In this document: positions 38,451 to 46,809 of the stretch, piece by piece
Numbering within the stretch: position 1 is the stretch's first letter
How the letters are laid out: each line of letters begins with the position of its first letter
Source: UMGS172 sp045649545
GTDB lineage: Bacteria > Bacillota > Clostridia > Oscillospirales > Acutalibacteraceae
Assembly (NCBI GenBank): GCA_045649545.1
Contig: JAZRQE010000024.1
Coordinates: 1-53,192 of the forward strand
Direction of reading: 5' to 3'
DNA: 53,192 bases
The notes under the pieces: model-generated
Told to the model about the DNA's origin: nothing
The model's database searches: none
The model's input: the letters and a program-made list of their open reading frames with translations, nothing else
Position numbers and translations under genes: made by a program

Positions 38451-39515
38451 TTATTCCTCAAATTTTTCTGGATTTTTGCGAAGTTCAGCTATCAATCTAA
38501 GGTTTTCCTTGATCGCCTCACATTCCAATTTATACATAAAATACATTATCAAATATTCTATGCCCAGCATTATAAAAACAAATATAACCATATCTATAAC
38601 ACTCTCAAAATCAGTAACTAAAAAGAAAAAAGCTGTAATTAAAACAGGAAATACAGCAAAAAACCATTTTGACTTTTTGGTTGCATTAGCTGAATTTTCC
38701 TTCTTGTCTAAAAACTCTTCGTGAGTCATACATTCTTTGCCTTTTTTTATACGGCGTTTGTTAATTCTGTTATATTGCTTAATAAATGGCTTATATTTAT
38801 TTTTATCATTTTGCATTTCTTTCGCCACCATATCCCAAAAATGCACTTTTTTACTCTTGCGTTGTTTTATACGATCGTGATTTAATACATAATATAGCAA
38901 CAAGCAAACACCACTTAATATTAATGAGGCTAAAAGTGGTATACTGAATTCAGGGACATTATGGAATACTAAAAACAACAAAACAAGACCTGCCAAAAAA
39001 GAAAATATGTAATACATAGTTCTTTGGAATTTAGTAGGAATTTTTTTAAGTTTATGAATAATGTATCTAAAAATAAGATTGAATACGGAAGATAATACTA
39101 TATAAAATGCAAAACCAATAAGAGATCCACCTATAAAAAATCCTTCCGCTTCCCAAATGGAAGCTTTTTCTCCATTTATAATATCCGCAATTACAAAAAG
39201 CAAATCTATAAAAGAAAAAACAAAAATATACCAAAGTGCAAATTTAATTTTATCGAAGAAAAAAAGCATCCAGCTTTTAAAATCAACATCAGAGCAAAAC
39301 TCCGTGCAAAACTGCTGAATATCATTTCCAATAATTTTTTTGACCGGCTTGCCCGACTCCTGAGCGCTGATAAACATATCCAAAAGCTCGTTTAAACGGT
39401 CTTCTCTGGAATCATCGTCCATCTCCACTGTTAAGCAGTAAAACTCAATTTGTTTAAAGGTTTCTAAATATTCACCTTTTAATTTGTCTGTATAAAAAGC
39501 GTAACTATCTATCAT
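38451..39515 (-). CDS. Multi-pass membrane protein partner of PadR
   Basis: This 354-residue protein has a helical cytosolic N-terminus of about 85 residues (YLETFKQIEFYCLTVEMDDDSREDRLNELLDMFISAQESG), four membrane helices at about 90-215, a basic cytosolic loop and two further C-terminal helices (about 285-335). The N-terminal domain resembles DUF1048/DUF1700-type modules usually encoded beside PadR regulators. I do not recognise a function. Its ATG overlaps the PadR stop by one base, so the two are coupled. The pair looks like a stress- or envelope-responsive cassette. Confidence 0.65.
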   Translation of the reverse strand: MIDSYAFYTDKLKGEYLETFKQIEFYCLTVEMDDDSREDRLNELLDMFISAQESGKPVKKIIGNDIQQFCTEFCSDVDFKSWMLFFFDKIKFALWYIFVFSFIDLLFVIADIINGEKASIWEAEGFFIGGSLIGFAFYIVLSSVFNLIFRYIIHKLKKIPTKFQRTMYYIFSFLAGLVLLFLVFHNVPEFSIPLLASLILSGVCLLLYYVLNHDRIKQRKSKKVHFWDMVAKEMQNDKNKYKPFIKQYNRINKRRIKKGKECMTHEEFLDKKENSANATKKSKWFFAVFPVLITAFFFLVTDFESVIDMVIFVFIMLGIEYLIMYFMYKLECEAIKENLRLIAELRKNPEKFEE

Positions 39516-39841
39516 TATTTTTCCTCGTTTCCTAAAATGTTCATAGCTTTATCAGTTATTTCATAATAGCTTTTTTTAAAAAGTTTAAAGTGTCTTATTC
39601 CGTCATCCGAAGCGGAATAATATTTTCTTATAGGACCAAAGGGTGACTTCTCCTTTCGACACAATATATATCCTTTTTTTTCAAGCCTTGTAAGTACCGG
39701 ATACAATGTGCCTTCCCCTATATTTTGAAAACCCGCCTCCTCAAGCTTTGTTAAAATCTCATATCCATAGGTTTCTCTTTTTACAATGATACTCAATACG
39801 CAGCCTTCCAAAACACCTTTAAGCATTTGAGAATTATCCAA
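39515..39841 (-). CDS. PadR-family transcriptional regulator
   Basis: This 108-residue winged-HTH protein has LKGVLEGCVLSIIVKRETYGYEILTKLEEAGFQNIGEGTLYPVLTRLEKKGYI, the diagnostic PadR core. It likely represses its own operon and responds to drugs or phenolics. The TTG at 39841 is chosen: AAAGGAGGTG lies 6 nt upstream, whereas the upstream ATG (39865) falls at the predicted transcription start. The promoter lies within a perfect 13-bp inverted repeat. Confidence 0.88.
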   Translation of the reverse strand: MDNSQMLKGVLEGCVLSIIVKRETYGYEILTKLEEAGFQNIGEGTLYPVLTRLEKKGYILCRKEKSPFGPIRKYYSASDDGIRHFKLFKKSYYEITDKAMNILGNEEK

Positions 39842-39873
39842 GAAAAGCACCTCCTTTTGATACATTGTATAAC

Positions 39874-39913
39874 ATAATAGCACACCTACTTTACTTTGTC
39901 AAGTAGGTGTGCT
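39874..39913 (-). promoter_or_regulatory. PadR promoter with overlapping 13-bp operator repeat
   Basis: TTGACA (39902-39897) and TATTAT (39879-39874) at 17 bp. The perfect inverted repeat AGCACACCTACTT (39879-39891)/AAGTAGGTGTGCT (39901-39913) spans from -10 to beyond -35, ideal for autorepression. On the plus strand it also resembles a terminator stem. Confidence 0.8.
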
Positions 39914-40071
39914 ATTTTTATGACGCTTCTTTTAATTATCATTTACCACGTCTTTAGCCGTTTCGAGCATATTTTCGGCGAAGATGCCGTAACCGCTTGT
40001 GCAATCGTTTACAAAAACGTGGGTCACCGCACCGATTAACTTACCGTTTTGGATTATAGGGCTACCCGACA
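39911..40071 (-). repeat. spoIVB 3' end, functional copy of the duplicated segment
   Basis: This is the counterpart of 38226-38384; here the segment is continuous with the full spoIVB reading frame. Confidence 0.85.
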
Positions 40072-41149
40072 TTCCCTGCACAATTCCGCCGGTTTTTTGC
40101 AATAACTCTTGGTCGGTAATTTTGATAACCATATTCTTAATTTTACTTGAATCGTTATGGTACACTTTCTCGATTTTGCAATCATAAATCTTTGCACCCT
40201 CATCATCAAGTGTTGTTATAATTTGTGCTTTGCCTACCTGTACCTCCTGCTTTAAGGCAATTTTTAATGTGCTGACAGCAGTCGATATATTTTCGGTACT
40301 TCCGTAAACACCGGTAATGTCATTTTCTCTCAATTCGGCTATTTCTCCGCTTGCAAAAACCCCCTGCAGTTCACCTGCCGTTTTTCCGTTTGCCTTTTTT
40401 ACGCCTACTATTTCAGCATTAACAAAATCACCGCTTTGGAAAGGCACCAACTCTCCCGTATCGGTATCACAAATACCATGACCCAAGCCTGCTATAACAT
40501 CCAATTCGGGACTAAAAAAGGTCAACGTCCCTATTCCTGCTGAACTATCCCTAATCCAAAGACCGATTTTATAAGTTTTATCCGCTTTTGAAAGCACCGG
40601 AGTTAAACTAACTGTAAACTCCTTTTCTCCGCGTTTTACCACCAATTCACAAGCTTGTCCCTTTATTTTGGAAATTTCTTTTTGCATTCCCGTGTTTGAC
40701 GTAACTGTCTTTCCGTTGACCGACAAAATTACGTCACCTACCTTAATTCCACACTGTTTTGCGGGATTTTCGGTGCCGTTTTTTGTTTCAACATCACTGA
40801 AACCGACTACCAAAACACCCTCGGTATAGACCTTTAACCCAAACGGCGTACCTAATACTGCAACCTCTGCGGTTTTAGTTTTAGTAACATTAACCGTCTT
40901 TACAGGTATAAACCCAAACAGCGAAACACGGGTTTTATACCCGTTTACAGAGGAACTATTTTTGAGCCCAACCGAAACTTCAATATCGGTTGCCTTACAT
41001 TCCAACGGCAAACCGTTAAATTTCAAAGTATCCTGTTCAGCAACATAATAACTTTCCGCTATTTTTGTATCTACATACGCAACTGCTGAAAGGGATGTAA
41101 CCGAAAACAAAAGACAAATTGAAAACAAAAATTTTGTCAGTTTTTTCAT
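39932..41149 (-). CDS. spoIVB: SpoIVB-type sporulation serine peptidase
   Basis: This 405-residue S55 peptidase has an N-terminal membrane anchor/signal (residues 4-25), a PDZ domain (about 105-190, with CGIKVGDVILSVNGK) and the catalytic His and Ser in AGLGHGICDTDTG and GMSGSPIIQ. In Bacillus it is made in the forespore and triggers pro-sigma-K processing by cleaving SpoIVFA. The length is typical. The gene follows the PadR cassette, whose insertion left a duplicated copy of its 3' end at 38226-38384. SD AAGGAG precedes the ATG. Confidence 0.95.
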   Translation of the reverse strand: MKKLTKFLFSICLLFSVTSLSAVAYVDTKIAESYYVAEQDTLKFNGLPLECKATDIEVSVGLKNSSSVNGYKTRVSLFGFIPVKTVNVTKTKTAEVAVLGTPFGLKVYTEGVLVVGFSDVETKNGTENPAKQCGIKVGDVILSVNGKTVTSNTGMQKEISKIKGQACELVVKRGEKEFTVSLTPVLSKADKTYKIGLWIRDSSAGIGTLTFFSPELDVIAGLGHGICDTDTGELVPFQSGDFVNAEIVGVKKANGKTAGELQGVFASGEIAELRENDITGVYGSTENISTAVSTLKIALKQEVQVGKAQIITTLDDEGAKIYDCKIEKVYHNDSSKIKNMVIKITDQELLQKTGGIVQGMSGSPIIQNGKLIGAVTHVFVNDCTSGYGIFAENMLETAKDVVNDN

Positions 41150-41303
41150 AAACTTTTACTCCTTTAATATTACTTCCCGATTAATTTTCCTCCAAACCGA
41201 ACTTATATAAATTGAAAAAACTGAACTAACTGTTAAATTAAAGTCAATAAAAATTCCTTTTCGTAAAGTGACGTAATTTTTGACAAATTTTTACGCATTT
41301 AAA

Positions 41304-41597
41304 TTATTTCGGAAAAAATAATTCTGATAAAAGACCTTTTCTTTTTGGCCTTTGCGGTAGATTATCAAAATTAACCAAAATTGAATCCTCACCAAAAACC
41401 TCAATAGCTTCCCAAGGGATTCTGCAATCGTTTTCCCTGCCCAAAAGTCCAAAACAACGCTTTCTACCGTAAACTATTATACAATTTATTTTACCGCTGC
41501 AGGAATCAACCTCAACGTCACCGACTAAACCTAAAATTGTACCGTCTTTTATACACACAACCTGTTTTTCTCGCATTTCGACCAATCTGCAACACAT
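41304..41597 (-). CDS. YlmC/YmxH-family PRC-barrel sporulation protein
   Basis: A 97-residue protein with the PRC-barrel pattern MREKQVVCIKDGTILGLVGDVEVD...CRIPWEAIEVFGEDSILV, characteristic of the YlmC/YmxH family found next to sigG in spore formers. Function unknown. SD AAGGTGA precedes ATG 41597. It lies between sigG and spoIVB. Confidence 0.9.
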   Translation of the reverse strand: MCCRLVEMREKQVVCIKDGTILGLVGDVEVDSCSGKINCIIVYGRKRCFGLLGRENDCRIPWEAIEVFGEDSILVNFDNLPQRPKRKGLLSELFFPK

Positions 41598-41652
41598 ATA
41601 ATCACCTTTTTTTAATATTCATTAAATTATATGCCTTGCAAATTTGTCCTTA

Positions 41653-42423
41653 TTATTCATTTTTTATTTTATCCAAAACACTTTTTTCAATTCGCGACAC
41701 CTGTGCTTGAGAAATACCAATTTCACGGGAAACCTCCATTTGAGTTTTGCCCTGCATAAATCTTAAACCTAAAATCTTCTTTTCGCGTTCGGTTAACGAT
41801 TGCATAATATCTTTAAATGCAATTTCGTCAATCCAATCATTATCGTCACTGCTGTCACCTAATTGGTCAAGCACGAATACCGCATCTCCTCCGTCAGAAT
41901 ACACCGAATCGAAAAGTGACACAGGTTCAACTATACTTTCCAACGCCATTACAACCTGAGATTTTGGCAACTGCAACTCCTTGGCTATTTGTTCGACAGT
42001 AGGCTCTTTTTGATTTTCCGCTATCAACTTTTCCTTAACCTGCATTGCTTTATAAGCAATGTCTTTTATAGAACGGCTGACACGCACCGAGTTGTTATCT
42101 CGCAAGTGCCTTCGTATTTCCCCGATTATCATGGGTACAGCATAAGTGGAAAATTTCACCTCGTGAACAGGGTCAAAATTATCAATTGCTTTAATAAGCC
42201 CTATACATCCGATTTGAAAAAGGTCGTCCATATTTTCTCCGCGGTTAGTAAACTTTTGGATAACACTCAAAACCAAACGCAAATTGCCCTTAATTAGCGT
42301 TTCACGTGCTTTTTTGTCACCGTTTGCTGAAAGTTTAAGAAGTTCCTCCTTTTCTTTTTCCTTTAAAATTGGCAGTTTATTAGTGTTGACATTACATATT
42401 TCAACCTTATTGTACTGCAACAT
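41653..42423 (-). CDS. sigG: RNA polymerase sporulation sigma factor SigG
   Basis: This 256-residue sigma-70-family factor has the SigG-specific N-terminus NKVEICNVNTNKLPILKEKE. Region 2 includes ENMDDLFQIGCIGLIKAIDNFD, region 3 follows, and region 4 ends TQMEVSREIGISQAQVSRIEK. It directs late forespore genes. A sigma-F-like promoter lies upstream. Unlike Bacillus, sigG is not adjacent to sigE here; 7.4 kb separates them. Confidence 0.95.
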   Translation of the reverse strand: MLQYNKVEICNVNTNKLPILKEKEKEELLKLSANGDKKARETLIKGNLRLVLSVIQKFTNRGENMDDLFQIGCIGLIKAIDNFDPVHEVKFSTYAVPMIIGEIRRHLRDNNSVRVSRSIKDIAYKAMQVKEKLIAENQKEPTVEQIAKELQLPKSQVVMALESIVEPVSLFDSVYSDGGDAVFVLDQLGDSSDDNDWIDEIAFKDIMQSLTEREKKILGLRFMQGKTQMEVSREIGISQAQVSRIEKSVLDKIKNE

Positions 42424-42449
42424 TCATCCCTCCGAAAACTTTTGAAAAA

Positions 42450-42478
42450 AGTATTACCGAAAGTAGATGATAAAATAC
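42450..42478 (-). promoter_or_regulatory. Sigma-F/sigma-G-type promoter of sigG
   Basis: On the minus strand GTATT (42478-42474), 15 bp, then GGTAATACT (42458-42450) matches the forespore consensus GYATA-N15-GGNNANNNT with one mismatch at -35. In Bacillus sigG is transcribed by sigma-F. The assignment is by pattern only. Confidence 0.65.
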
Positions 42479-42557
42479 CGAAAACGGACAATTAAAAATA
42501 TATTTTAAAATGAATATTTTTGAATTTTCTGTAAACATGAATTTCACAATAAAAAAG

Positions 42558-42588
42558 CCGTACGCTAACCTTTAAAATTAGCATACGG
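42558..42588 (-). terminator. Terminator of metK
   Basis: CCGTATGCTAA/TTAGCGTACGG stem (one G-U) with a 9-nt loop, followed by CTTTTTTATT on the minus strand, 28 bp after the metK stop. Confidence 0.9.
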
Positions 42589-42615
42589 TTTTTCGTATAT
42601 ATTTTATTTTGAAAA

Positions 42616-43797
42616 TTACTTCAAAGCATCAAGAAGTGCGTCTACCTTATCGGTATTTTCCCACTTGACGCCTAATTCCTCACGACCCAAGTGACCAAAA
42701 GCCGAAAGATTAGAATAAATCGGCTTTCTCATATCGAATGTATCAATAATTGCGGCAGGACGAAGGTCAAATACCTTGTTTACTGCATCGGCAATCTGCT
42801 CGTCAGAATATTTACCGGTGCCGAAGGTATCAACCATTACCGAAACCGGCTTGGCAACGCCGATAGCATAAGCCAACTCAACCTCACATTTAGTTGCCAA
42901 TTTTGCAGCAACAATATTCTTCGCAACATAACGTGCAGCGTATGCTGCAGAACGGTCAACCTTTGTGGGGTCTTTACCACTGAAAGCACCGCCGCCGTGA
43001 CGTGCATAACCGCCGTAGGTATCAACGATAATTTTACGTCCGGTAAGACCGGTATCACCCTGCGGTCCGCCTACAACAAAGCGTCCTGTCGGGTTTATGT
43101 AGATTTTGGTGTTTTCGTCCATAAATTGGGCAGGGATAATTACCTTAATAACCTTTTCAAGTATATCAGCACGCAAGGTTTCCAAGGAAACCTCGGCACT
43201 ATGCTGACTTGAAACTACAACTGCTTCTACTCTTGAGGGCTTGCCGTCAACATATTCAACCGTAACCTGAGTTTTACCGTCGGGACACAAATAATCTAAA
43301 GTTTTGTCTTCACGAACTTTGGTTAACTGCTTTGCAAGTTTATGGGCTAACGAAATCGGCAACGGCATAAGCTCAGGAGTTTCGTCACAAGCAAAACCGA
43401 ACATCATACCCTGGTCGCCGGCACCATTGAGGTTATACTTGTCCTCTTCACCCGATTTCAACTCTAACGACTTATCAACACCCAACGCAATATCGGGAGA
43501 TTGCTCGTCAATAGCTGTCATAACGGCACAAGTGTTACCGTCAAAGCCTTTCGACGGGTGATTATAACCGATTTTGCAAACGGTTTCGCGGACTATTTTA
43601 GGAATATCTACCTTTGCGGTTGTTGTTATCTCACCCATAACAGTGACAGAGCCTGTGGTACAAAAAGTCTCACAAGCCACACGAGCCATAGGGTCTTGAG
43701 CAATAATAGCATCCAAAACGGCATCTGAAACACTGTCCGAAACCTTGTCAGGATGACCTGCAGTAACTGACTCGGATGTAAACAAAAACTTACCCAT
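42616..43797 (-). CDS. metK: S-adenosylmethionine synthetase
   Basis: This 393-residue enzyme makes SAM from Met and ATP. Signatures are SESVTAGHPDKVSDSVSDAVLDAI, GAGDQGMMFGFACDETPELMP, PTGRFVVGGPQGDTGLTGRKIIVDTYGG and GGGAFSGKDPTKVDRSAAYAARYVAKN. SD GGAG is 6-7 nt upstream. Expression is controlled by the SAM-I riboswitch just upstream, so product represses synthesis by premature termination. Confidence 0.98.
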   Translation of the reverse strand: MGKFLFTSESVTAGHPDKVSDSVSDAVLDAIIAQDPMARVACETFCTTGSVTVMGEITTTAKVDIPKIVRETVCKIGYNHPSKGFDGNTCAVMTAIDEQSPDIALGVDKSLELKSGEEDKYNLNGAGDQGMMFGFACDETPELMPLPISLAHKLAKQLTKVREDKTLDYLCPDGKTQVTVEYVDGKPSRVEAVVVSSQHSAEVSLETLRADILEKVIKVIIPAQFMDENTKIYINPTGRFVVGGPQGDTGLTGRKIIVDTYGGYARHGGGAFSGKDPTKVDRSAAYAARYVAKNIVAAKLATKCEVELAYAIGVAKPVSVMVDTFGTGKYSDEQIADAVNKVFDLRPAAIIDTFDMRKPIYSNLSAFGHLGREELGVKWENTDKVDALLDALK

Positions 43798-43834
43798 AAT
43801 TCATTCTCCTTAATATTAAAATTTTAAAATTAAC

Positions 43835-43970
43835 AAAAACAAAACCTGCCCGAAAGAGCAGGTTTAAAAAATCTCATCTTTCGGTAATATACCGCCGGAT
43901 TTAGCACCTTGAAATTAATCAGGTTGCCGGGCTTCATAGGGCCGGTCCCTCAGCCACTCTTGATAAGTGA
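43835..43970 (-). promoter_or_regulatory. SAM-I (S-box) riboswitch with terminator
   Basis: The aptamer (43969-43873) has the S-box landmarks: CTTATCAAGAGTGG, CTGAGGGACCGGCCC, TGAAGCCCGGCAACC, AAGGTGCTAAATCC and closing GATGAG. It is followed by a terminator (AAACCTGC/GCAGGTTT, 43842-43865) and T-rich tail. SAM binding should favour the terminator and switch off metK. Confidence 0.97.
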
Positions 43971-43990
43971 TTATTAAATTTTGCAAATGT

Positions 43991-44018
43991 ATTGTAACAC
44001 AAATTTGAAATTTGTCAA
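43991..44018 (-). promoter_or_regulatory. Promoter of the SAM riboswitch-metK transcript
   Basis: TTGACA (44018-44013) and TACAAT (43996-43991) with 16-bp spacing on the minus strand, about 20 bp before the aptamer. It begins just inside the ribU stop region. Confidence 0.85.
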
Positions 44019-44027
44019 TAGTAAATT

Positions 44028-44693
44028 CTAAAATTCGACACTTCCATTTAATACAAAAATAAATATTAACACAGAAATTGCGGCAACTACAAGACAACAA
44101 AGCGTTAAAATAACAGTTCTCAAGCCACTGCCCGCTTTTTGTTGTTTTCGCTCGGTTAATCCTAATCTGCCGAACGCCTTTGTGACCGGTTTATAAATAA
44201 GCAAGGTTAAAGAGGCATTAATCACAGATTTTATAAGGTTAAACGGTAAAAGTACAGTCGGCATAAGGTCGATTATTGCCTCTCTCGGCTGATGCAAAAA
44301 CAACGGCGTAATAAATAAATTAGCCAACATCATAACTGCAACAACCGAAAAAACCGATGCAACTCCCGAAAAAATAGCACCGCTAAATGTACGGCGGTAT
44401 TTATATATGAATCCACCCACAGCCGAAAATGCCGCACTTGATAAAAAGTTCATTATAAGTCCGTAAACACCGGTGTCCGAAAATGTCACAAATTCGGTCA
44501 AAGCAACAATTAAAGAACTAAAAAGTCCGGCTAAAGGTCCGTACATTAAACCCGATACGGCAATAATTGCATCCTTAAAATCAAAGGTTAAGAACATAAC
44601 CTTGAAATGCAATAAAAACGTGCAAAGATAAGCCAATGCACATAATACGCCGATAACCGCTATTTTTTTTACATCAATTTTTGTGTTACGCAT
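44028..44693 (-). CDS. ribU: ECF transporter S component for riboflavin
   Basis: This 221-residue membrane protein has six predicted helices and the ECF S-component pattern KIAVIGVLCALAYLCTFLLHF...MFLTFDFKDAIIAVSGLMYGPLAGLFSSLIVALTEF. The FMN riboswitch upstream makes riboflavin the likely substrate. It works with the shared EcfAA'T module, which is not encoded in the window. ATG 44693 (SD GAGGTG) is chosen over the upstream frame opening. Confidence 0.93.
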   Translation of the reverse strand: MRNTKIDVKKIAVIGVLCALAYLCTFLLHFKVMFLTFDFKDAIIAVSGLMYGPLAGLFSSLIVALTEFVTFSDTGVYGLIMNFLSSAAFSAVGGFIYKYRRTFSGAIFSGVASVFSVVAVMMLANLFITPLFLHQPREAIIDLMPTVLLPFNLIKSVINASLTLLIYKPVTKAFGRLGLTERKQQKAGSGLRTVILTLCCLVVAAISVLIFIFVLNGSVEF

Positions 44694-44710
44694 AAAAACA
44701 CCTCGAAAAT

Positions 44711-44877
44711 AAAAAATCCGCCTTGAAAACACAAGGCGGGAATATGTAATTATAACGCAAAACGTTATAACTTTCTTCTTTCATCCGGACTGTACCGTCG
44801 GCTTCGGAATCTAACCGAATCAACCAAAAGGCTTGTGGGCTTTACCACCGGTGGGGACTTTCACCCCGCCTTGAAGA
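44711..44877 (-). promoter_or_regulatory. FMN (RFN) riboswitch with terminator
   Basis: The aptamer (44877-44774) shows the RFN landmarks: CTTCAAGGCGGGGTGAAAG, CCCACCGGTGGTAAAGCCC, GCCGACGGTACAGTCCGGATG and AAAGAAG. A terminator follows (CCGCCTTG/CAAGGCGG, 44739-44718) with T6 before the ribU SD. FMN should repress ribU by termination or SD occlusion. Confidence 0.97.
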
Positions 44878-44922
44878 AATATTTAATTTAATTTACCTTA
44901 ACATTATATTCTTAATATATCA

Positions 44923-45207
44923 TTATGTCAAGCCGTATTTGTAAATAAAGTAAACGGCAAGGCACTGTAGAACAATAATTAGCGGTATACCTATCATAAA
45001 CTTTGGCTTGTTGGTTTTATGGTGAACTATATTCATTGTTAAAAGCATGGCTATACTGCCACCAAAAATCGATAAAAACAAAAGTGTTTTTTCAGGTACA
45101 CGCCAACCGTGGCTTTTGGCTCTTAACTTGTCAAAAACGGTAACGATAACCGAGACTAAGGAAACAATTGCCAGATATAGCAAAATTATTATATCGAATT
45201 TTGTCAT
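44923..45207 (-). CDS. DUF1294-family membrane protein
   Basis: A 94-residue protein with three predicted helices and the DUF1294 core FDKLRAKSHGWRVPEKTLLFLSIFGGSIAMLLTMNIVHHKTNKPKFMIGIP. The family is widespread with no known function. Located in the cell membrane. It lies upstream of the FMN riboswitch and transcribes toward it. Confidence 0.9.
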   Translation of the reverse strand: MTKFDIIILLYLAIVSLVSVIVTVFDKLRAKSHGWRVPEKTLLFLSIFGGSIAMLLTMNIVHHKTNKPKFMIGIPLIIVLQCLAVYFIYKYGLT

Positions 45208-45235
45208 TTTAGCACCGATTTATGTAAATTTAGTA

Positions 45236-45264
45236 TTGTTATTTCGAAATAATTATAATATAAT
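45236..45264 (+). promoter_or_regulatory. Promoter of the GHL10-type gene pair
   Basis: TTGTTA (45236-45241) and TATAAT (45259-45264) with 17-bp spacing. Confidence 0.7.
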
Positions 45265-45306
45265 TATATATGAATTTCAAGTGGCATTAAAGAAAGGAAA
45301 GTGCAT

Positions 45307-46788
45307 TTGGGAAACTTTGATTCAAGCAACTCGAAACGTACAATAATAACGGTTGTTATTTCTATTATTATAATTATATGTACTGCTGCTGTAGGTATTA
45401 TCGGTATTATAAGTCCCGAAACTTTAAAAAGTAGCTCAAGTTCAATAAGTAACTCAAACGCGACAACTGACAGCTCATCTAAAGCCCAATCGGCTTTGGA
45501 AAGCTCTGATATTATGTCAACCGAAAGTCTTTCTTCTTTTTCTCAATCTTCAAGTAATATTTCTTCGGTTGATTCTTCACTTGAAAACTCGTCAAGCGAG
45601 CATACATCTTCAAAAGAAAACAGTTCGTTGGTTTCGAGTACACCGTCAGGAACTATGTCTTCAGATACTGTAACTCCCCCTATTGTCAATAAAAACTTCA
45701 CTTCGGCAATGTGGTACTCCTACAGTTCTGATATGAACTTTAAAAATTTAACCGAACAGCAATTTAAAAACAAAATCAATAAAATGTTTGACGATGCGGT
45801 TGATTTGGGCAACGATGCCGTAATTTGTCAAGTTCGTCCGTTTGCCGATGCTTATTATCAATCAAGTCTTTTCCCGTGGAGTTCGTATATCACCGGTACT
45901 CAAGGCAAAAATCCGGGATATGACCCCATGGCGTATATGATAGAAGCGGCACACAAGAGAGGTTTGCAGTTTCACGCTTGGTTAAACCCATACAGAATCT
46001 CTACAAGTACCAATAATCCGAACAATTTATCCTCTGACCACATTGCACGAAAATGGTGGAATGACGAAAGTACAAAACGCCACGTTTTAGTATCCGGCAA
46101 CGGTTTGTATTTCAATCCTACAATACCTGAATGTCAAAAGTTGATTATTGACGGTGTAAGGGAAATCGTAAACAACTATAACGTTGACGGTATACATATC
46201 GACGATTACTTCTACCCCACAACCGATTTGTCTTTTGACGGCGTTGAATACAATAATTATAAATCAGACGGCGGAAATTTAAGTCAAGCCGAATGGCGTA
46301 GAGCAAATGTAAGCACCCTCGTTCAAGGTATGTATCAGGCAACACATTCAAAATCAGGTGTTGTTTTCGGTGTGAGTCCCTCGTATGACATTGACGTAAA
46401 CTATAATGAACAATATGCCGATTTAAAACACTGGATGAAAATGGCAGGATACATTGATTATATTGTACCGCAGATTTATTTTGGATATGAGCATAGCTTA
46501 GCAAAAGCGAAGTATACCAACTGTTTAAACACTTGGGTATCTACACCGAAGTTAAGCAGTGTAAAACTATACATTGGTTTAGGTGCATATAAAATCGGTT
46601 ATGCAACCGACGGCGGTTCTAATGAATGGACAACCGACAAAGAACTTTTGGCAAAGCAAGCTATTGACGCCAAAGTAAAAGGTACAAACGGTATATTTAT
46701 ATTTAATTATTCTACCCTTTTTGCTGATACTGATATGGCGACAACACAAAAGGAAAATTTAAAAAAAGCATTAAAATCATTTGAATAA
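45307..46788 (+). CDS. Membrane-anchored GHL10/DUF187 family glycosidase-like protein
   Basis: This protein of about 493 residues has an N-terminal membrane helix (about 13-35) and a Ser-rich linker of about 90 residues. The catalytic-type TIM barrel shows WYSYSSDMNFKNLTEQQF, DAVICQVRPFADAYYQSSLFPWSSY, GLQFHAWLNPYRIS, VDGIHIDDYFYP and VVFGVSPSYDID. This is the YngK-like GHL10 family, implicated in cell-wall or extracellular glycan processing; Asp/Glu in IHIDDY may be catalytic. TTG 45307 (AAAGGAAAG about 6 nt before) is preferred to GTG 45301. It probably forms an operon with the next gene, 21 bp on. Confidence 0.88.
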   Translation: MGNFDSSNSKRTIITVVISIIIIICTAAVGIIGIISPETLKSSSSSISNSNATTDSSSKAQSALESSDIMSTESLSSFSQSSSNISSVDSSLENSSSEHTSSKENSSLVSSTPSGTMSSDTVTPPIVNKNFTSAMWYSYSSDMNFKNLTEQQFKNKINKMFDDAVDLGNDAVICQVRPFADAYYQSSLFPWSSYITGTQGKNPGYDPMAYMIEAAHKRGLQFHAWLNPYRISTSTNNPNNLSSDHIARKWWNDESTKRHVLVSGNGLYFNPTIPECQKLIIDGVREIVNNYNVDGIHIDDYFYPTTDLSFDGVEYNNYKSDGGNLSQAEWRRANVSTLVQGMYQATHSKSGVVFGVSPSYDIDVNYNEQYADLKHWMKMAGYIDYIVPQIYFGYEHSLAKAKYTNCLNTWVSTPKLSSVKLYIGLGAYKIGYATDGGSNEWTTDKELLAKQAIDAKVKGTNGIFIFNYSTLFADTDMATTQKENLKKALKSFE

Positions 46789-46809
46789 ATCAATAAGGTT
46801 GGTATTATT

